Assembly (NCBI RefSeq): GCF_007904105.1
Contig: NZ_CP042325.1
Coordinates: 744,001-808,000 of the forward strand
Direction of reading: 5' to 3'
Length of the DNA stretch: 64,000 bases
Source: Corynebacterium sp. sy039
Lineage (GTDB): Bacteria; Actinomycetota; Actinomycetes; Mycobacteriales; Mycobacteriaceae
Shown here piece by piece: positions 8,474 to 18,387 of this stretch. Below the pieces are notes generated by a model. It was given only the letters and a program-made list of their open reading frames with translations. It was not told the origin of the DNA and ran no database searches. A program made the translations under genes and the position numbers. Numbering within the stretch: position 1 is the stretch's first letter; each line of letters begins with the position of its first letter.

Positions 8474-10051
8474 ATGAAGTTAAGAAAAGCCATTGTAGCT
8501 ACTTCCTCACTAGCGCTTATTGCCGGACTTGCGGCGTGTTCTTCTGACTCCACAAGTGGCGGTGAAGACGGCTATGTCGTTGCCAACAACTCAGAGCCAC
8601 AAAATCCCTTAATCCCAGCCAATACTAATGAGACTTCCGGTGGCAAGATGATTGACTTGCTCTATGCAGGTCTTGTTTATTATGACGCTGAAGGCACGCC
8701 GCACAATGACATGGCAGAGTCCATTGAACTTGAAGGTGACAAAACCTACAAGGTGGTACTCAAAGACGGCATTACTTTTGCCGACGGTAGCCCAGTGAAA
8801 GCAGAAAACTTTGTCAAAGCATGGAACTATGCGGTAGAAAATAACCAGCTTGCAGCGCAATTCTTCGAGCCAATTTTAGGCTATGCAGAAGGCGTAAAAG
8901 AACTCGAAGGCCTGAAGGTCATTGATGACAAAACCTTCACCATTGAACTAAAAGCACCACAATCCGAGTTTACCCTTCAACTAGGGCACACTGCTTTCTA
9001 TCCACTGCCCGATGAGGCTTTCGACGATATGGCTACCTTTGGTGAGAAACCAAATGGTAATGGCCCTTATAAGTTAGAGAGCTGGGATCACAACTCTCAG
9101 GCAATTCTAGTGCCAAATGAGAACTATAAGGGAGATCGTAAGGCAGAAAACAGCGGAATAAAGTTCGTTTTCTATCCTTCGCAAGATGCTGCCTACTCCG
9201 ATTTGCTATCCAATAACCTCGACGTACTCGATGCAGTACCAGATTCAGCTTTTAGCACCTTTGAGTCTGAACTAGGTGATCGAGCAGTCAACCAGCCAGC
9301 AGCTATCTACCAAGGCTTTACGATCCCATCGAAACTTGAACATTTCTCAGGTGAAGAAGGGCAGTTGCGTCGTCAAGCAATCGCTATGGCGATTAACCGT
9401 GAAGAAATCACTAAGACCATTTTCCAAGGCACACGTACTCCAGCAACTGATTTCACCTCTCCAGTAGTTGCGGGTTACAACGATAAAATCCCTGGCGCAG
9501 AAGTGCTTGCCTATAACCCAGATAAAGCTAAAGAACTATGGGCAAAAGCGGATGCTATCTCGCCATTTACCGGTGAATTCAGCATCGGCTACAACGCCGA
9601 CGGTGGACACCAAGCATGGGTAGACGCAGTTGCCAACCAAATCAAGAACACTCTTGGTATTGATGCAGTAGGAAACCCATACCCTGATTTCAAGTCATTG
9701 CGCGATGACATACATTCGCGCACCATCCAAGGCGCATTCCGTACTGGTTGGCAAGCAGACTATCCAAGCCAAGGTTCATTCTTGATCTCTGTCTACCACA
9801 CTGGGGCTGGTTCTAACGACGGCGATTACTCCAACCCAAAGGTAGATGACCTTCTACGCAAAGCTCAAGAAGCAAAGACTCCTGAAGAAGCACAAGAGTT
9901 CTACACCCAAGTACAAGAAATTCTGCTCACAGAATTGCCAGGTATCCCATTGTGGTACTCAAATGTGACCGGTGGCTATTCGGAAAATGTTTCTAATGTG
10001 ACTTACGGCTGGAACTCGGTTCCGCAATACTACAAGATCACCAAGAAATAA
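8474..10051 (+). CDS. Peptide ABC transporter substrate-binding lipoprotein (SBP_bac_5)
   Basis: The extracytoplasmic receptor of the importer encoded by the next three genes. The 525-residue protein has a signal peptide with lipobox GLAAC (acylated Cys about residue 22), then an SBP family 5 fold of the DppA/OppA type, with YKVVLKDGITFADGSPV, FVKAWNYAV and NGPYKLESW. The closing region NVTYGWNSVPQYYKITKK is common in actinobacterial and enteric oligopeptide receptors. The ATG at 8474, eight bases after GGAAGG, is preferred to the GTG at 8465. A hairpin after the stop could keep receptor mRNA above permease mRNA. Confidence 0.93.
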   Translation: MKLRKAIVATSSLALIAGLAACSSDSTSGGEDGYVVANNSEPQNPLIPANTNETSGGKMIDLLYAGLVYYDAEGTPHNDMAESIELEGDKTYKVVLKDGITFADGSPVKAENFVKAWNYAVENNQLAAQFFEPILGYAEGVKELEGLKVIDDKTFTIELKAPQSEFTLQLGHTAFYPLPDEAFDDMATFGEKPNGNGPYKLESWDHNSQAILVPNENYKGDRKAENSGIKFVFYPSQDAAYSDLLSNNLDVLDAVPDSAFSTFESELGDRAVNQPAAIYQGFTIPSKLEHFSGEEGQLRRQAIAMAINREEITKTIFQGTRTPATDFTSPVVAGYNDKIPGAEVLAYNPDKAKELWAKADAISPFTGEFSIGYNADGGHQAWVDAVANQIKNTLGIDAVGNPYPDFKSLRDDIHSRTIQGAFRTGWQADYPSQGSFLISVYHTGAGSNDGDYSNPKVDDLLRKAQEAKTPEEAQEFYTQVQEILLTELPGIPLWYSNVTGGYSENVSNVTYGWNSVPQYYKITKK

Positions 10052-10071
10052 AAAGTCATATACAGATGAAA

Positions 10072-10124
10072 CAGCATAATTACCCACTTCATGTGCATAA
10101 TCGCAAGATGGAGTGGGGTTGCTG
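10072..10124 (+). terminator. Intercistronic hairpin between receptor and permease genes
   Basis: Outer CAGCA/TGCTG and inner TACCCACTTCAT/ATGGAGTGGGG arms form a long, slightly imperfect stem between the binding-protein gene and the first permease gene. There is only a weak T stretch after it, so partial termination or mRNA stabilisation of the receptor transcript is more likely than full termination. Confidence 0.5.
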
Positions 10125-10166
10125 TGTTTCATAGAGGACAGAGAAGAAAAAGGGGTTAGGAACCTT

Positions 10167-11093
10167 ATGCTGCGCTATATTGGGCGTCGACTGCTCCAGA
10201 TGATCCCCGTGTTCTTTGGGGCAACATTCTTACTATATGCACTGGTGTTTTTTATGCCGGGTGATCCTGTTGCGGCTCTTGGCGGCGATCGTGCTTTATC
10301 TCCCGCAGCAGAAGCACGAATCAGAGCTGAATATAACTTGGACAAACCATTTATCGTGCAATATTTGCTCTATATTAAGGGTACTTTTCAATTAGACTTC
10401 GGCACTACTTTCTCCGGAAGACCAGTAGCAGAAGCAATGGCTAATGCCTTTCCCGTGACCATCAAGTTAGCACTTATGGCATTAGTTTTTGAGGCCATTT
10501 TTGGGGTGTTCTTCGGCGTAATTGCTGGAATGCGTCGTGGCGGTATTTTTGATTCCACAGTGCTAGTAATCTCCCTTATCGTCATTGCTGTGCCTTCCTT
10601 TGTGGTGGGTTTTGTATTCCAATTTCTCATTGGAGTTAAGTGGGAATTATTGCCAGTAACAGTTGGTTCTAATAAATCATTAACAGCATTGCTCATGCCT
10701 GCATTAGTGCTAGGGCTATTGTCCTTTGCCTATGTGGTGCGCTTGACTCGGCAGTCAGTGAGTGAAAATATCCGGGCAGATTATGTGCGCACAGCGAGAG
10801 CAAAGGGATTAAAAGAAAAAGATGTAGTGTCCAGACATATTTTGCGTAACTCTCTGATTCCCGTGGTTACTTTCTTGGGATCTGATTTGGGAGCGCTTAT
10901 GGGAGGGGCAATTATCACCGAGGGTATTTTCGGTATTAACGGTGTTGGTGGTGCCATTTACCAAGCAATTCTTAAAGGAGAGCCAACAACTGTAGTGTCG
11001 TTTACCACCGTGTTGGTCATCGTGTATATCGTTGCCAATTTGCTTGTTGATTTGCTCTATGCCGTGCTAGATCCAAGGATTCGCTATGCCTAA
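10167..11093 (+). CDS. Peptide ABC transporter permease, DppB/OppB type
   Basis: A 308-residue membrane subunit of the importer. It starts MLRYIGRRLLQMIPVFFGA, the standard DppB N-terminus, and has six hydrophobic helices and the EAA loop (ADYVRTARAKGLKEKDV) that contacts the ATPase, ending LLDPRIRYA-like (AVLDPRIRYA). An upstream in-frame start at 10113 is ignored because family proteins begin at the MLRYI methionine. It overlaps the next gene by eight bases, showing translational coupling. Confidence 0.93.
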   Translation: MLRYIGRRLLQMIPVFFGATFLLYALVFFMPGDPVAALGGDRALSPAAEARIRAEYNLDKPFIVQYLLYIKGTFQLDFGTTFSGRPVAEAMANAFPVTIKLALMALVFEAIFGVFFGVIAGMRRGGIFDSTVLVISLIVIAVPSFVVGFVFQFLIGVKWELLPVTVGSNKSLTALLMPALVLGLLSFAYVVRLTRQSVSENIRADYVRTARAKGLKEKDVVSRHILRNSLIPVVTFLGSDLGALMGGAIITEGIFGINGVGGAIYQAILKGEPTTVVSFTTVLVIVYIVANLLVDLLYAVLDPRIRYA

Positions 11094-12081
11094 TATACCT
11101 CATACCTCTTATGAAAAAGACCTTCCTACCTCAGATAATGCTCATACATTGCCAGGGCAAGAGCGTTTTGTTGCCGATACAGATGAAACAGGACTAGGGG
11201 CAGTAGACGCAGTTGTCGATGACAGTGCACCACGTTCAATGTGGGCAGAAGCATGGCGCTACTTACGACGTCGTCCGCTGTTTTGGATATCAGCAATACT
11301 TATCTTTATTGCCATTGTCATGGCATTATTCCCACAGGTATTTTCCCGAACCGACCCAACATTCTGTGAACTTGCAAACTCACTCGACGCGCCACGTTCC
11401 GGACACCCCTTTGGCTTTGATCGCCAAGGCTGCGACATTTACGCTCGGACAATTTATGGTGCACGCGCATCTGTTTTGGTCGGAATCCTCACCACAGTAG
11501 CAGTAGTGTGTATCGGCACTATCATTGGGGCACTAGCCGGTTTCTTTGGCGGCGTTATCGACTCTGTGTTGTCTCGGATAGTCGATATTTTCTATGCCGT
11601 ACCCCTGGTGCTTGCAGCAATCGTCGTAATGCAAATGTTTAAGGAACACCGCACCATTATCACAGTGGTCGTCGTGTTAGCGCTTTTTGGATGGACAAGT
11701 ATCGCTCGTATTACTCGTGGCGCAGTGATGAGTGTAAAAAATGAAGAATTTGTTACCGCAGCTAAAGCCGTAGGAGCATCCCCGCTGCGTAGACTCTGCA
11801 GCCACATTCTGCCCAATGCTGCCGCTCCTATTATTGTGTACGCAACAGTCGCACTAGGAACTTTTATTGTGGCAGAAGCTACCTTGTCATTCTTGGGCAT
11901 TGGTTTGCCACCTACCATTGTGTCCTGGGGTGCAGATATTTCTAAGGCACAATCGTCGTTACGCAGTCAGCCAATGGTGTTGTTCTATCCAGCAGTGGCA
12001 CTGGGGCTTACTGTATTGAGCTTCATCATGATGGGTGATGTCGTTCGAGATGCACTTGATCCGAAGAGCCGAAAGAAATAA
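11086..12081 (+). CDS. Peptide ABC transporter permease, DppC/OppC type
   Basis: The second membrane subunit, 331 residues. A soluble N-terminal extension of about 60 residues precedes the OppC_N helix (FWISAILIFIAIVMALFP), HPFGFDRQGCDIYAR, then the transport domain with EAA loop (EEFVTAAKAVGASPLRRLC). The end, VVRDALDPKSRKK, is typical of DppC. It overlaps dppB-like coding by eight bases and is followed after 15 bases by the ATPase gene. Confidence 0.93.
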   Translation: MPNIPHTSYEKDLPTSDNAHTLPGQERFVADTDETGLGAVDAVVDDSAPRSMWAEAWRYLRRRPLFWISAILIFIAIVMALFPQVFSRTDPTFCELANSLDAPRSGHPFGFDRQGCDIYARTIYGARASVLVGILTTVAVVCIGTIIGALAGFFGGVIDSVLSRIVDIFYAVPLVLAAIVVMQMFKEHRTIITVVVVLALFGWTSIARITRGAVMSVKNEEFVTAAKAVGASPLRRLCSHILPNAAAPIIVYATVALGTFIVAEATLSFLGIGLPPTIVSWGADISKAQSSLRSQPMVLFYPAVALGLTVLSFIMMGDVVRDALDPKSRKK

Positions 12082-12096
12082 CCGAGGAGGATAACC

Positions 12097-13776
12097 ATGA
12101 CACAACCTTTAGTTGAGCTTAAAGACCTCCATATTTCTTTTAGCTCTACCACTGGAACCGTAGAAGCAGTACGAGGGGTAAACCTAAGCATTTACCCTGG
12201 TCAGTCCATTGCAATTGTGGGAGAATCTGGTTCAGGTAAATCCACAACTGCCATGTCAATCATTGGTTTATTACCTGGAACAGGCAAAGTCACCAGTGGC
12301 GAGATCTGCTATGAAGGAAAAAATATCGCCCACCTCTCCAATAAAGAAATGATTGCTTATCGTGGTTCTCATATCGGACTTGTCCCTCAAGACCCAATGA
12401 GTAACCTCAACCCAGTATGGCGCATTGGTACGCAGATCAAGGAAGCACTCACTGCTAATGAAGTAGTGCCACGTGAGCAGATGAACCAACGCGTGCTTGA
12501 ACTCTTAGACCAGGCAGGACTACCTGATGCTCAGCGTCGGGCGAAGCAATATCCACATGAATTCTCTGGAGGTATGCGCCAACGCTCCCTCATAGCCATG
12601 GGACTTGCAGCTCATCCCAAGCTGCTCATTGCCGACGAACCGACATCAGCACTTGATGTGACAGTGCAGCGTCGTATCCTCGACCACTTGGATACTTTGA
12701 CCAAAGAAATGGGTACAGCAGTGCTGTTTATTACTCATGATCTTGGTTTGGCGGCAGAACGTGCGGAACATCTTGTGGTAATGCACCGCGGACGAATAGT
12801 GGAGTCGGGGCCAAGTCTAGAAATTCTGCGCAATCCACAACATCCATATACTCAGCGTTTGGTACAAGCTGCCCCTTCCTTGGCTTCTGCTCGTATCCAA
12901 GCAGCACAGACGCAAGGTGTGCAAACCACAGAGCTTTTGCGTAGCGATAGCACAGAAGAAACCGAGGAAGTTATCCGCGTGGAAAACCTCAGCAAAACTT
13001 TCCACGTGCGTGGTCAACGTGGTGATAAGGCAGAACTCAAAGCTGTCGACAACGTCAGTTTTTCATTGCATAAATCTAGCACTTTGGCATTGGTTGGTGA
13101 GTCGGGCTCTGGTAAATCAACAGTAGCGAATATGGTGCTCAACCTTATCGATCCCACCTCGGGTAAAGTTTTTTATCATGGAACTGATTTGTCTACCTTA
13201 GGCAAAAAAGAACTCTTTGATATGCGTCGTAAGTTACAAGTGGTATTCCAAAATCCTTATGGTTCCCTTGATCCGATGTATTCGATTTATCGCTGTATCG
13301 AGGAACCACTTGTGGTACACAAAGTTGGCTCGCGTAAGGAACGAGAAAAGCGGGTTGCTGAACTTTTAGATATGGTTGCCATGCCGCGTTCGACGATGCG
13401 CCGATTCCCGAATGAGCTTTCCGGCGGACAACGCCAGCGTATCGCTATTGCGCGTGCTTTGGCCCTAAAACCAGAAGTAGTTGTGCTTGATGAGGCAGTA
13501 TCAGCATTGGACGTATTGGTGCAGAACCAGATTCTGCAGTTACTTGCTGATTTACAAAGCGAACTAGGATTGAGCTACCTCTTTATTACGCATGATCTGG
13601 CGGTTGTGCGTCAGACTGCTGACCATGTGGTCGTCATGCAAAAAGGTGCTGTCGTAGAGCAGGCGAGTGCGGATGAGCTCTTTAGCGCGCCGCGGCAAGA
13701 CTACACGCGTGATTTGATTAATTCAGTCCCCGGTTTAGGCATTGAATTAGGTACCGGTATGGTTGAGAACTCTTGA
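12097..13776 (+). CDS. Fused peptide ABC transporter ATPase (DppD-DppF type)
   Basis: A 559-residue protein with two complete nucleotide-binding domains that power the peptide importer. Domain 1 has Walker A GESGSGKST (about 42-50), signature FSGGMRQR and Walker B LLIADEPTSALD; domain 2 has Walker A GESGSGKST (about 334), signature LSGGQRQR and Walker B VVLDEAVSALD. Both carry the oligopeptide C-terminal region (PQHPYTQRL; RQDYTRDL). GAGGAGG precedes the ATG. Fusion of the two ATPases is common in actinobacteria. Confidence 0.94.
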   Translation: MTQPLVELKDLHISFSSTTGTVEAVRGVNLSIYPGQSIAIVGESGSGKSTTAMSIIGLLPGTGKVTSGEICYEGKNIAHLSNKEMIAYRGSHIGLVPQDPMSNLNPVWRIGTQIKEALTANEVVPREQMNQRVLELLDQAGLPDAQRRAKQYPHEFSGGMRQRSLIAMGLAAHPKLLIADEPTSALDVTVQRRILDHLDTLTKEMGTAVLFITHDLGLAAERAEHLVVMHRGRIVESGPSLEILRNPQHPYTQRLVQAAPSLASARIQAAQTQGVQTTELLRSDSTEETEEVIRVENLSKTFHVRGQRGDKAELKAVDNVSFSLHKSSTLALVGESGSGKSTVANMVLNLIDPTSGKVFYHGTDLSTLGKKELFDMRRKLQVVFQNPYGSLDPMYSIYRCIEEPLVVHKVGSRKEREKRVAELLDMVAMPRSTMRRFPNELSGGQRQRIAIARALALKPEVVVLDEAVSALDVLVQNQILQLLADLQSELGLSYLFITHDLAVVRQTADHVVVMQKGAVVEQASADELFSAPRQDYTRDLINSVPGLGIELGTGMVENS

Positions 13777-13813
13777 CCCTAGAGCCGTAAAGCATTGCGC
13801 ATATATGGAGATT

Positions 13814-13850
13814 ATGATCGTCGCGTTCTCGTGACGGTCATACTTTTATT
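13814..13850 (+). terminator. Terminator after the peptide importer operon
   Basis: Arms ATGATCGTC (13814-13822) and GACGGTCAT (13833-13841) pair with one G-U wobble over a 10-base loop, followed by ACTTTTATT. It lies between the convergent importer operon and the DUF402 gene. Confidence 0.6.
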
Positions 13851-14421
13851 GAGCAGGCATGAGTGTGACATCTTGTGCCCAGCTCACATTAAAACCGATG
13901 GCACTCAGCCAGCGCAAAGGATCATCATCATTTCTGGCTATGCCGTCGACGGCACTCAAGGCATTATTGATTGCCTTCTCTGCTTCAACGGCATCGATGA
14001 ACCCGGCTGCTATTGCTGCCATGAGTTCATCAACATCGTCGATGCGCACAGGATTACCACGAGTCCATAACAGATCGAGGTAAAGATCGCGGGTCTGCCA
14101 GATTCCCTCATGCTCAGTTATGCTCACTAAGTCAAAATATAGGTCTTCACGTCGGACAATGTTTGGTCGATAGTGAAAGATATTGGCTCGTAAGCCAACG
14201 CGTGGCAATAACCAACTCTCTAAGTAGCCGAATTGCGGGTGATTTGCCCCGCGTGCCATATAGAGTCCGTCGTTTGTGTTGCGGAAAATATCAACTTGGC
14301 GTTCGATGCCTTTAGGGTCGATATTGATGAGTGTAGTAGTGTCAAAAATTTCTTTTTTAATAGGGTGCAGGTCAGTCATTGGTGCCACATCTTTTTCTTC
14401 TGAGTTTTCTTCTGGATACAT
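13846..14421 (-). CDS. DUF402 domain protein
   Basis: A 191-residue protein with the DUF402 core: RQVDIFRNTNDGLYMARG, then YFDLVSITEHEGIWQTRDLYLDLLW, an aspartate/glutamate-rich strand pattern as in FomD-like phosphoryl hydrolases, and DVDELMAAIAAGFI near the C-terminus. FomD-related proteins bind divalent metal and hydrolyse nucleotide-linked substrates, but the role of this copy is unknown. It is divergent from typA. A second in-frame ATG at 14379 is possible. Confidence 0.82.
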   Translation of the reverse strand: MYPEENSEEKDVAPMTDLHPIKKEIFDTTTLINIDPKGIERQVDIFRNTNDGLYMARGANHPQFGYLESWLLPRVGLRANIFHYRPNIVRREDLYFDLVSITEHEGIWQTRDLYLDLLWTRGNPVRIDDVDELMAAIAAGFIDAVEAEKAINNALSAVDGIARNDDDPLRWLSAIGFNVSWAQDVTLMPAQ

Positions 14422-14600
14422 AAGAGTTCTCGTTTAACAATAGGGGTATATATGAGCGTGTCAAGGGGGTGCACTCTGGGCTTTATTGCTTTTCAATGTG
14501 CACAAACCCTATTGCGTAGAGTATCGTTAAAACGCTGTAGAGCCTTATCTATTATCAAAAAAATTGCGGTTTGTACCGCGCTGAGAATCAGGAGATACCT

Positions 14601-16514
14601 TTGACTCTTCCAGAGTTTCGTAATGTGGCAATCGTTGCACACGTAGATCACGGCAAAACCACATTAGTTAATGCAATGCTTGAACAATCTGGTGCCTTTG
14701 GTGAGCACGGTGAAATCACAGATCGTGTGATGGATTCCGGAGACTTGGAAAAGGAAAAAGGAATTACCATTCTTGCGAAAAATACTGCCATCAGAAGAAA
14801 AGGCGCTGGTAAAGACGGTAATGACCTCATTATTAACGTCATTGATACCCCAGGTCACGCTGATTTCGGTGGTGAGGTAGAGCGTGGTCTATCCATGGTT
14901 GATGGCGTGGTATTGCTTATCGACGCTTCTGAAGGTCCACTACCACAAACCCGTTTCGTACTCGGTAAAGCACTTGCTGCGAAGATGCCAGTGATTATTG
15001 TGGTTAATAAGACTGATCGTCCTGATGCACGCATTGATGAGGTTGTTGAAGAAGCTCAAGATCTCTTGTTAGAACTTGCTTCCTCGCTTGAAGATCCAGA
15101 AGCAGCAGAAGCTGCAGAGCAGCTCCTTGACCTGCCAGTTCTTTATGCATCTGGTCGTGAGGGTAAAGCGTCAACAACTAATCCGGGTAATGGAAATGTG
15201 CCAGATTCCCCAGACCTGCAGCCGCTATTTGAGGTGATTTATGATGTTCTTCCTGAGCCATCTGCAACGGTAGATGCTCCACTGCAGGCGCATGTAACGA
15301 ACTTGGATTCCTCCTCTTTCCTTGGTCGTATTGCACTTGTGCGTATCCACGCGGGGCAGTTGAAAAAAGGCCAGCAAGTTGCATGGATTCACTATGATGA
15401 AGAAGGTAACCAACAGGTTAAGAATGTAAAAATCGCTGAGTTGCTGCGCACTGTGGGCGTTGAACGCGAGTCAACTAATGATGCCATGATCGCAGGTGAT
15501 ATTGCGGCTATTTCTGGTATCGAAGACATTATGATTGGCGATACTCTTGCTGATATTGAGCATCCTGTTGCATTGCCACGTATTAGTGTTGATGAACCAG
15601 CAATTTCGATGACTATTGGTGTGAATACTTCACCTTTAGCCGGACGTGGCGGTGGGGATAAACTTACCGCACGTATGGTGAAAGCGCGATTGGATCAAGA
15701 ACTCATTGGTAATGTGTCGATTCGAGTATTGCCTACTGAACGCCCAGATGCTTGGGAGGTCCAAGGTCGTGGTGAAATGGCATTGTCTGTTTTGGTAGAG
15801 ACAATGCGTCGTGAAGGCTTTGAGCTTACTGTAGGTAAGCCACAGGTAGTGACACATGAAGTAGATGGTAAAGTACATGAGCCTTATGAGCACTTGGTGA
15901 TTGATACTCCGAGTGAGTTCCAGGGAGCAGTTACTCAGTTACTTGCTGCGCGTAAAGGCCAAATGACCGCGATGGCTAATCTTTCTGGTGACTGGGTACG
16001 CATGGAATTTGATGTTCCTGCTCGTGGTTTGATTGGGTTTAGAACAACATTCCTAACTGAAACTCGTGGTGCTGGTATTGCAAACTCCTATTCCATTGAG
16101 GCTCGTCCATGGGCTGGCGAGATCAAAGACCGTGCATCTGGTTCATTGGTGGCGGATCGTTCTGGTCAAATCACGGCGTATGCGCTACAGCAATTGGCTG
16201 ATCGAGGTAACTTCTTCGTTGAACCAGGTATGGAAGCCTATGAAGGTATGGTCGTGGGTGCTAATAACCGTGATGAAGACATGGATATTAACATTACGAA
16301 AGAAAAGAAGCTCACTAATATGCGTTCTGCTACTGCAGATGCCACTGTGACCTTGGCCAAGGCGCACGTTTTGTCTTTGGATGAGGCGATGGAATTCTGT
16401 GGTCAAGATGAGTGCGTTGAGGTTACGCCAGATGCATTGCGCGTGCGTAAAGTTATTCTCAATGCTACAGATCGTGCTCGTGCTCGCTCACGTGAAAAAG
16501 CTCGCAATAAGTAA
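14601..16514 (+). CDS. typA: Ribosome-associated GTPase TypA/BipA
   Basis: A translational GTPase that binds the ribosome and helps 50S assembly or translation under stress. The 637-residue protein has G1 AHVDHGKT (about 13-20), G3 DTPGH, G4 NKTD, then EF-G-like domains and the BipA C-terminal domain (GIANSYSIEARPWAGEI). I choose the TTG at 14601 because AGGAG lies six bases upstream and LTLPEFRNVAIVAH matches other family starts; a TTG at 14571 is also open. A hairpin terminator follows. Confidence 0.95.
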   Translation: MTLPEFRNVAIVAHVDHGKTTLVNAMLEQSGAFGEHGEITDRVMDSGDLEKEKGITILAKNTAIRRKGAGKDGNDLIINVIDTPGHADFGGEVERGLSMVDGVVLLIDASEGPLPQTRFVLGKALAAKMPVIIVVNKTDRPDARIDEVVEEAQDLLLELASSLEDPEAAEAAEQLLDLPVLYASGREGKASTTNPGNGNVPDSPDLQPLFEVIYDVLPEPSATVDAPLQAHVTNLDSSSFLGRIALVRIHAGQLKKGQQVAWIHYDEEGNQQVKNVKIAELLRTVGVERESTNDAMIAGDIAAISGIEDIMIGDTLADIEHPVALPRISVDEPAISMTIGVNTSPLAGRGGGDKLTARMVKARLDQELIGNVSIRVLPTERPDAWEVQGRGEMALSVLVETMRREGFELTVGKPQVVTHEVDGKVHEPYEHLVIDTPSEFQGAVTQLLAARKGQMTAMANLSGDWVRMEFDVPARGLIGFRTTFLTETRGAGIANSYSIEARPWAGEIKDRASGSLVADRSGQITAYALQQLADRGNFFVEPGMEAYEGMVVGANNRDEDMDINITKEKKLTNMRSATADATVTLAKAHVLSLDEAMEFCGQDECVEVTPDALRVRKVILNATDRARARSREKARNK

Positions 16515-16542
16515 CAGTAAGCAGTAAGCACAAAACTGAAAC

Positions 16543-16592
16543 AAAACTAGCTTGATGCAATACAAATAGTATTGGCAGCAAGCTAGTTTTTT
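16543..16592 (+). terminator. Terminator after typA
   Basis: A 12-bp outer stem (16543-16554 with 16579-16590) encloses a smaller CAATAC/GTATTG hairpin, followed by TTTTTT. It separates typA from the lpqW-like gene. Confidence 0.88.
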
Positions 16593-16607
16593 CTGTGATG
16601 GGTTACT

Positions 16608-18350
16608 ATGGTCAGTATGACTGCTGGTGCTCAGGCTGTATCTTCTTCGCTATCGTCGATTGTGGCATTATGTCTTAGTGCTATGCTGCTGGTATCTTGT
16701 GCAGCTAATCCTGGTGCGGCACCCATTGAACCTAATGGGCCTGGTGGTGATGATACTGCAACAAGTCAGCTGCCAAGCACCAGCAATGCGACGAGCACTG
16801 CTCAGGCTGCGCGCAGCAAATCAGATAAAGAACAGAGCACGGAACTTACTATCGGAATTGATCCAGTTTTTCATGGATTCAATCCGCATTTGGCTGCCGA
16901 TGATAGTTATTTCACTCGCCTTTTGGGTTCTTTAGTATTACCTAGTGTTTTTCAAGATGGAGTAATGAATCGCGATGTTGTGCGCTCAGCTGATGTCATT
17001 GCGCCTCAACAAGACGATCAAGGTAATCCTTTTGCCATGACAGTGCAGTACCGGATACAACCAGAGGCACAGTGGAGTGATGGTACTCCCATTACAGTTT
17101 CTGATTTTCAATATCTGGCACGTCGTATCACCAATGCACCGTCCGCCCTTGATTCGGCGTTATATCGAGAAATCGCAGATATTCGTTCTGCTGATGGGGG
17201 TAAGACGGTTATTGTGAGTTTTCATCATCGGGTCGAGAATTGGCAGCGTCTTTTTGCTCAACTATTGCCTTCGCATATTTTACGAGGCAAGACTTTTAGT
17301 GAAGCACTTGCGAGTACGATTCCTGTTTCGGCAGGTCGGTACCTGATCCGTGACGTCGATAGGCAGCGTGGCGTGATTATTCTCAACCGTAATGATCGCT
17401 TTTGGGGAGAAAACCCAGCACAGGTAGAAAAACTAATTTTCCGTGAGATTCGCTTAGAGAATCAAGCCACTGAACTTGTGCAGTCAAAGCAAATCGCTTA
17501 TCTCAATGTAACACCTACGCAAACTTTGGCGGATTCCTTGGCGTTAGTTCCTGGGGCACAGCTTAATACATACACTACTGACTTAGAGCTTAGCATTAGC
17601 GCAAATGCTGCTTTGACAGCTCAAACGCGCAGAGAGCTTTTTTCGCTTATCGACGTTGAGCTATTAGCAAAAATTGCCGCAGGTAGAACCGATTATCTGG
17701 ACATAAGCAGCAATGATTATGCCGATGAGGTACAACAAACACAACTGGCTCCAGAATTAGCTGAATTGGCCTCTGGTATTCGCATTGGGGTCGATCCAGA
17801 AGATCCTGTAGCGGAGCGTAGCGCTAATACTCTCAAGAATATGTATCTTGCTCGAGGATATACTGCCACGGTGATAACCACAGATACGGCAACACTCCTA
17901 GAAGACTATATCCCGCAGCATAAAGTAGATCTCGTTGTCGGTTGGCGGAACTTTGATATGTTGAGCAGGTATCAGTGTGCTTTTCAGGCGCAGCCATCAC
18001 AACTTTTTCCTGAGTACAACTCTAAGGAAGAGGAACAAAAAGAATCAGTAGTTGAAGACTCAGCGCAAACTAATGCAATTTTGGGGACAAATTTTAGTAA
18101 TTTTTGCGATTCTAGTGCTCAAGAGTTCATTACGAACGCGATAGTCGGTGAGCGTAGTGCAGAAGAAATAACGCAATGGGCGCATCAAGTAGAACAAGAA
18201 CAAGCATTGTCGATAAGTATTATGCGCGATACACGGGTAAGTGCTCGTGAACAAGAGTTTGTGGCTGCGCATACAGATGCAGCACCCGATACCGAGTTGT
18301 GGCAGCGCAATAGTCAAACTCTGGACACAATTTTAGCGAATGTGCATTAG
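16608..18350 (+). CDS. LpqW-like SBP family 5 lipoprotein
   Basis: A 580-residue predicted lipoprotein, anchored by a lipobox LLVSC (Cys about residue 31) after a hydrophobic signal segment. The body has the peptide-binding-protein fold (YRIQPEAQWSDGTPITVSDF, RYLIRDVDRQRGVIILNRN) but no linked permease. Its place directly after typA and before mshB matches mycobacterial lpqW (Rv1166), which controls the flow of phosphatidylinositol mannosides into lipoarabinomannan; the corynebacterial counterpart has been tied to lipomannan synthesis. Orthology is inferred from context and fold. Starts at 16608 or 16617 are equally open. Confidence 0.8.
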   Translation: MVSMTAGAQAVSSSLSSIVALCLSAMLLVSCAANPGAAPIEPNGPGGDDTATSQLPSTSNATSTAQAARSKSDKEQSTELTIGIDPVFHGFNPHLAADDSYFTRLLGSLVLPSVFQDGVMNRDVVRSADVIAPQQDDQGNPFAMTVQYRIQPEAQWSDGTPITVSDFQYLARRITNAPSALDSALYREIADIRSADGGKTVIVSFHHRVENWQRLFAQLLPSHILRGKTFSEALASTIPVSAGRYLIRDVDRQRGVIILNRNDRFWGENPAQVEKLIFREIRLENQATELVQSKQIAYLNVTPTQTLADSLALVPGAQLNTYTTDLELSISANAALTAQTRRELFSLIDVELLAKIAAGRTDYLDISSNDYADEVQQTQLAPELAELASGIRIGVDPEDPVAERSANTLKNMYLARGYTATVITTDTATLLEDYIPQHKVDLVVGWRNFDMLSRYQCAFQAQPSQLFPEYNSKEEEQKESVVEDSAQTNAILGTNFSNFCDSSAQEFITNAIVGERSAEEITQWAHQVEQEQALSISIMRDTRVSAREQEFVAAHTDAAPDTELWQRNSQTLDTILANVH

Positions 18351-18387
18351 ATCTATAAGTAATGGTGCAAAAAGAACAGGAGTGATG

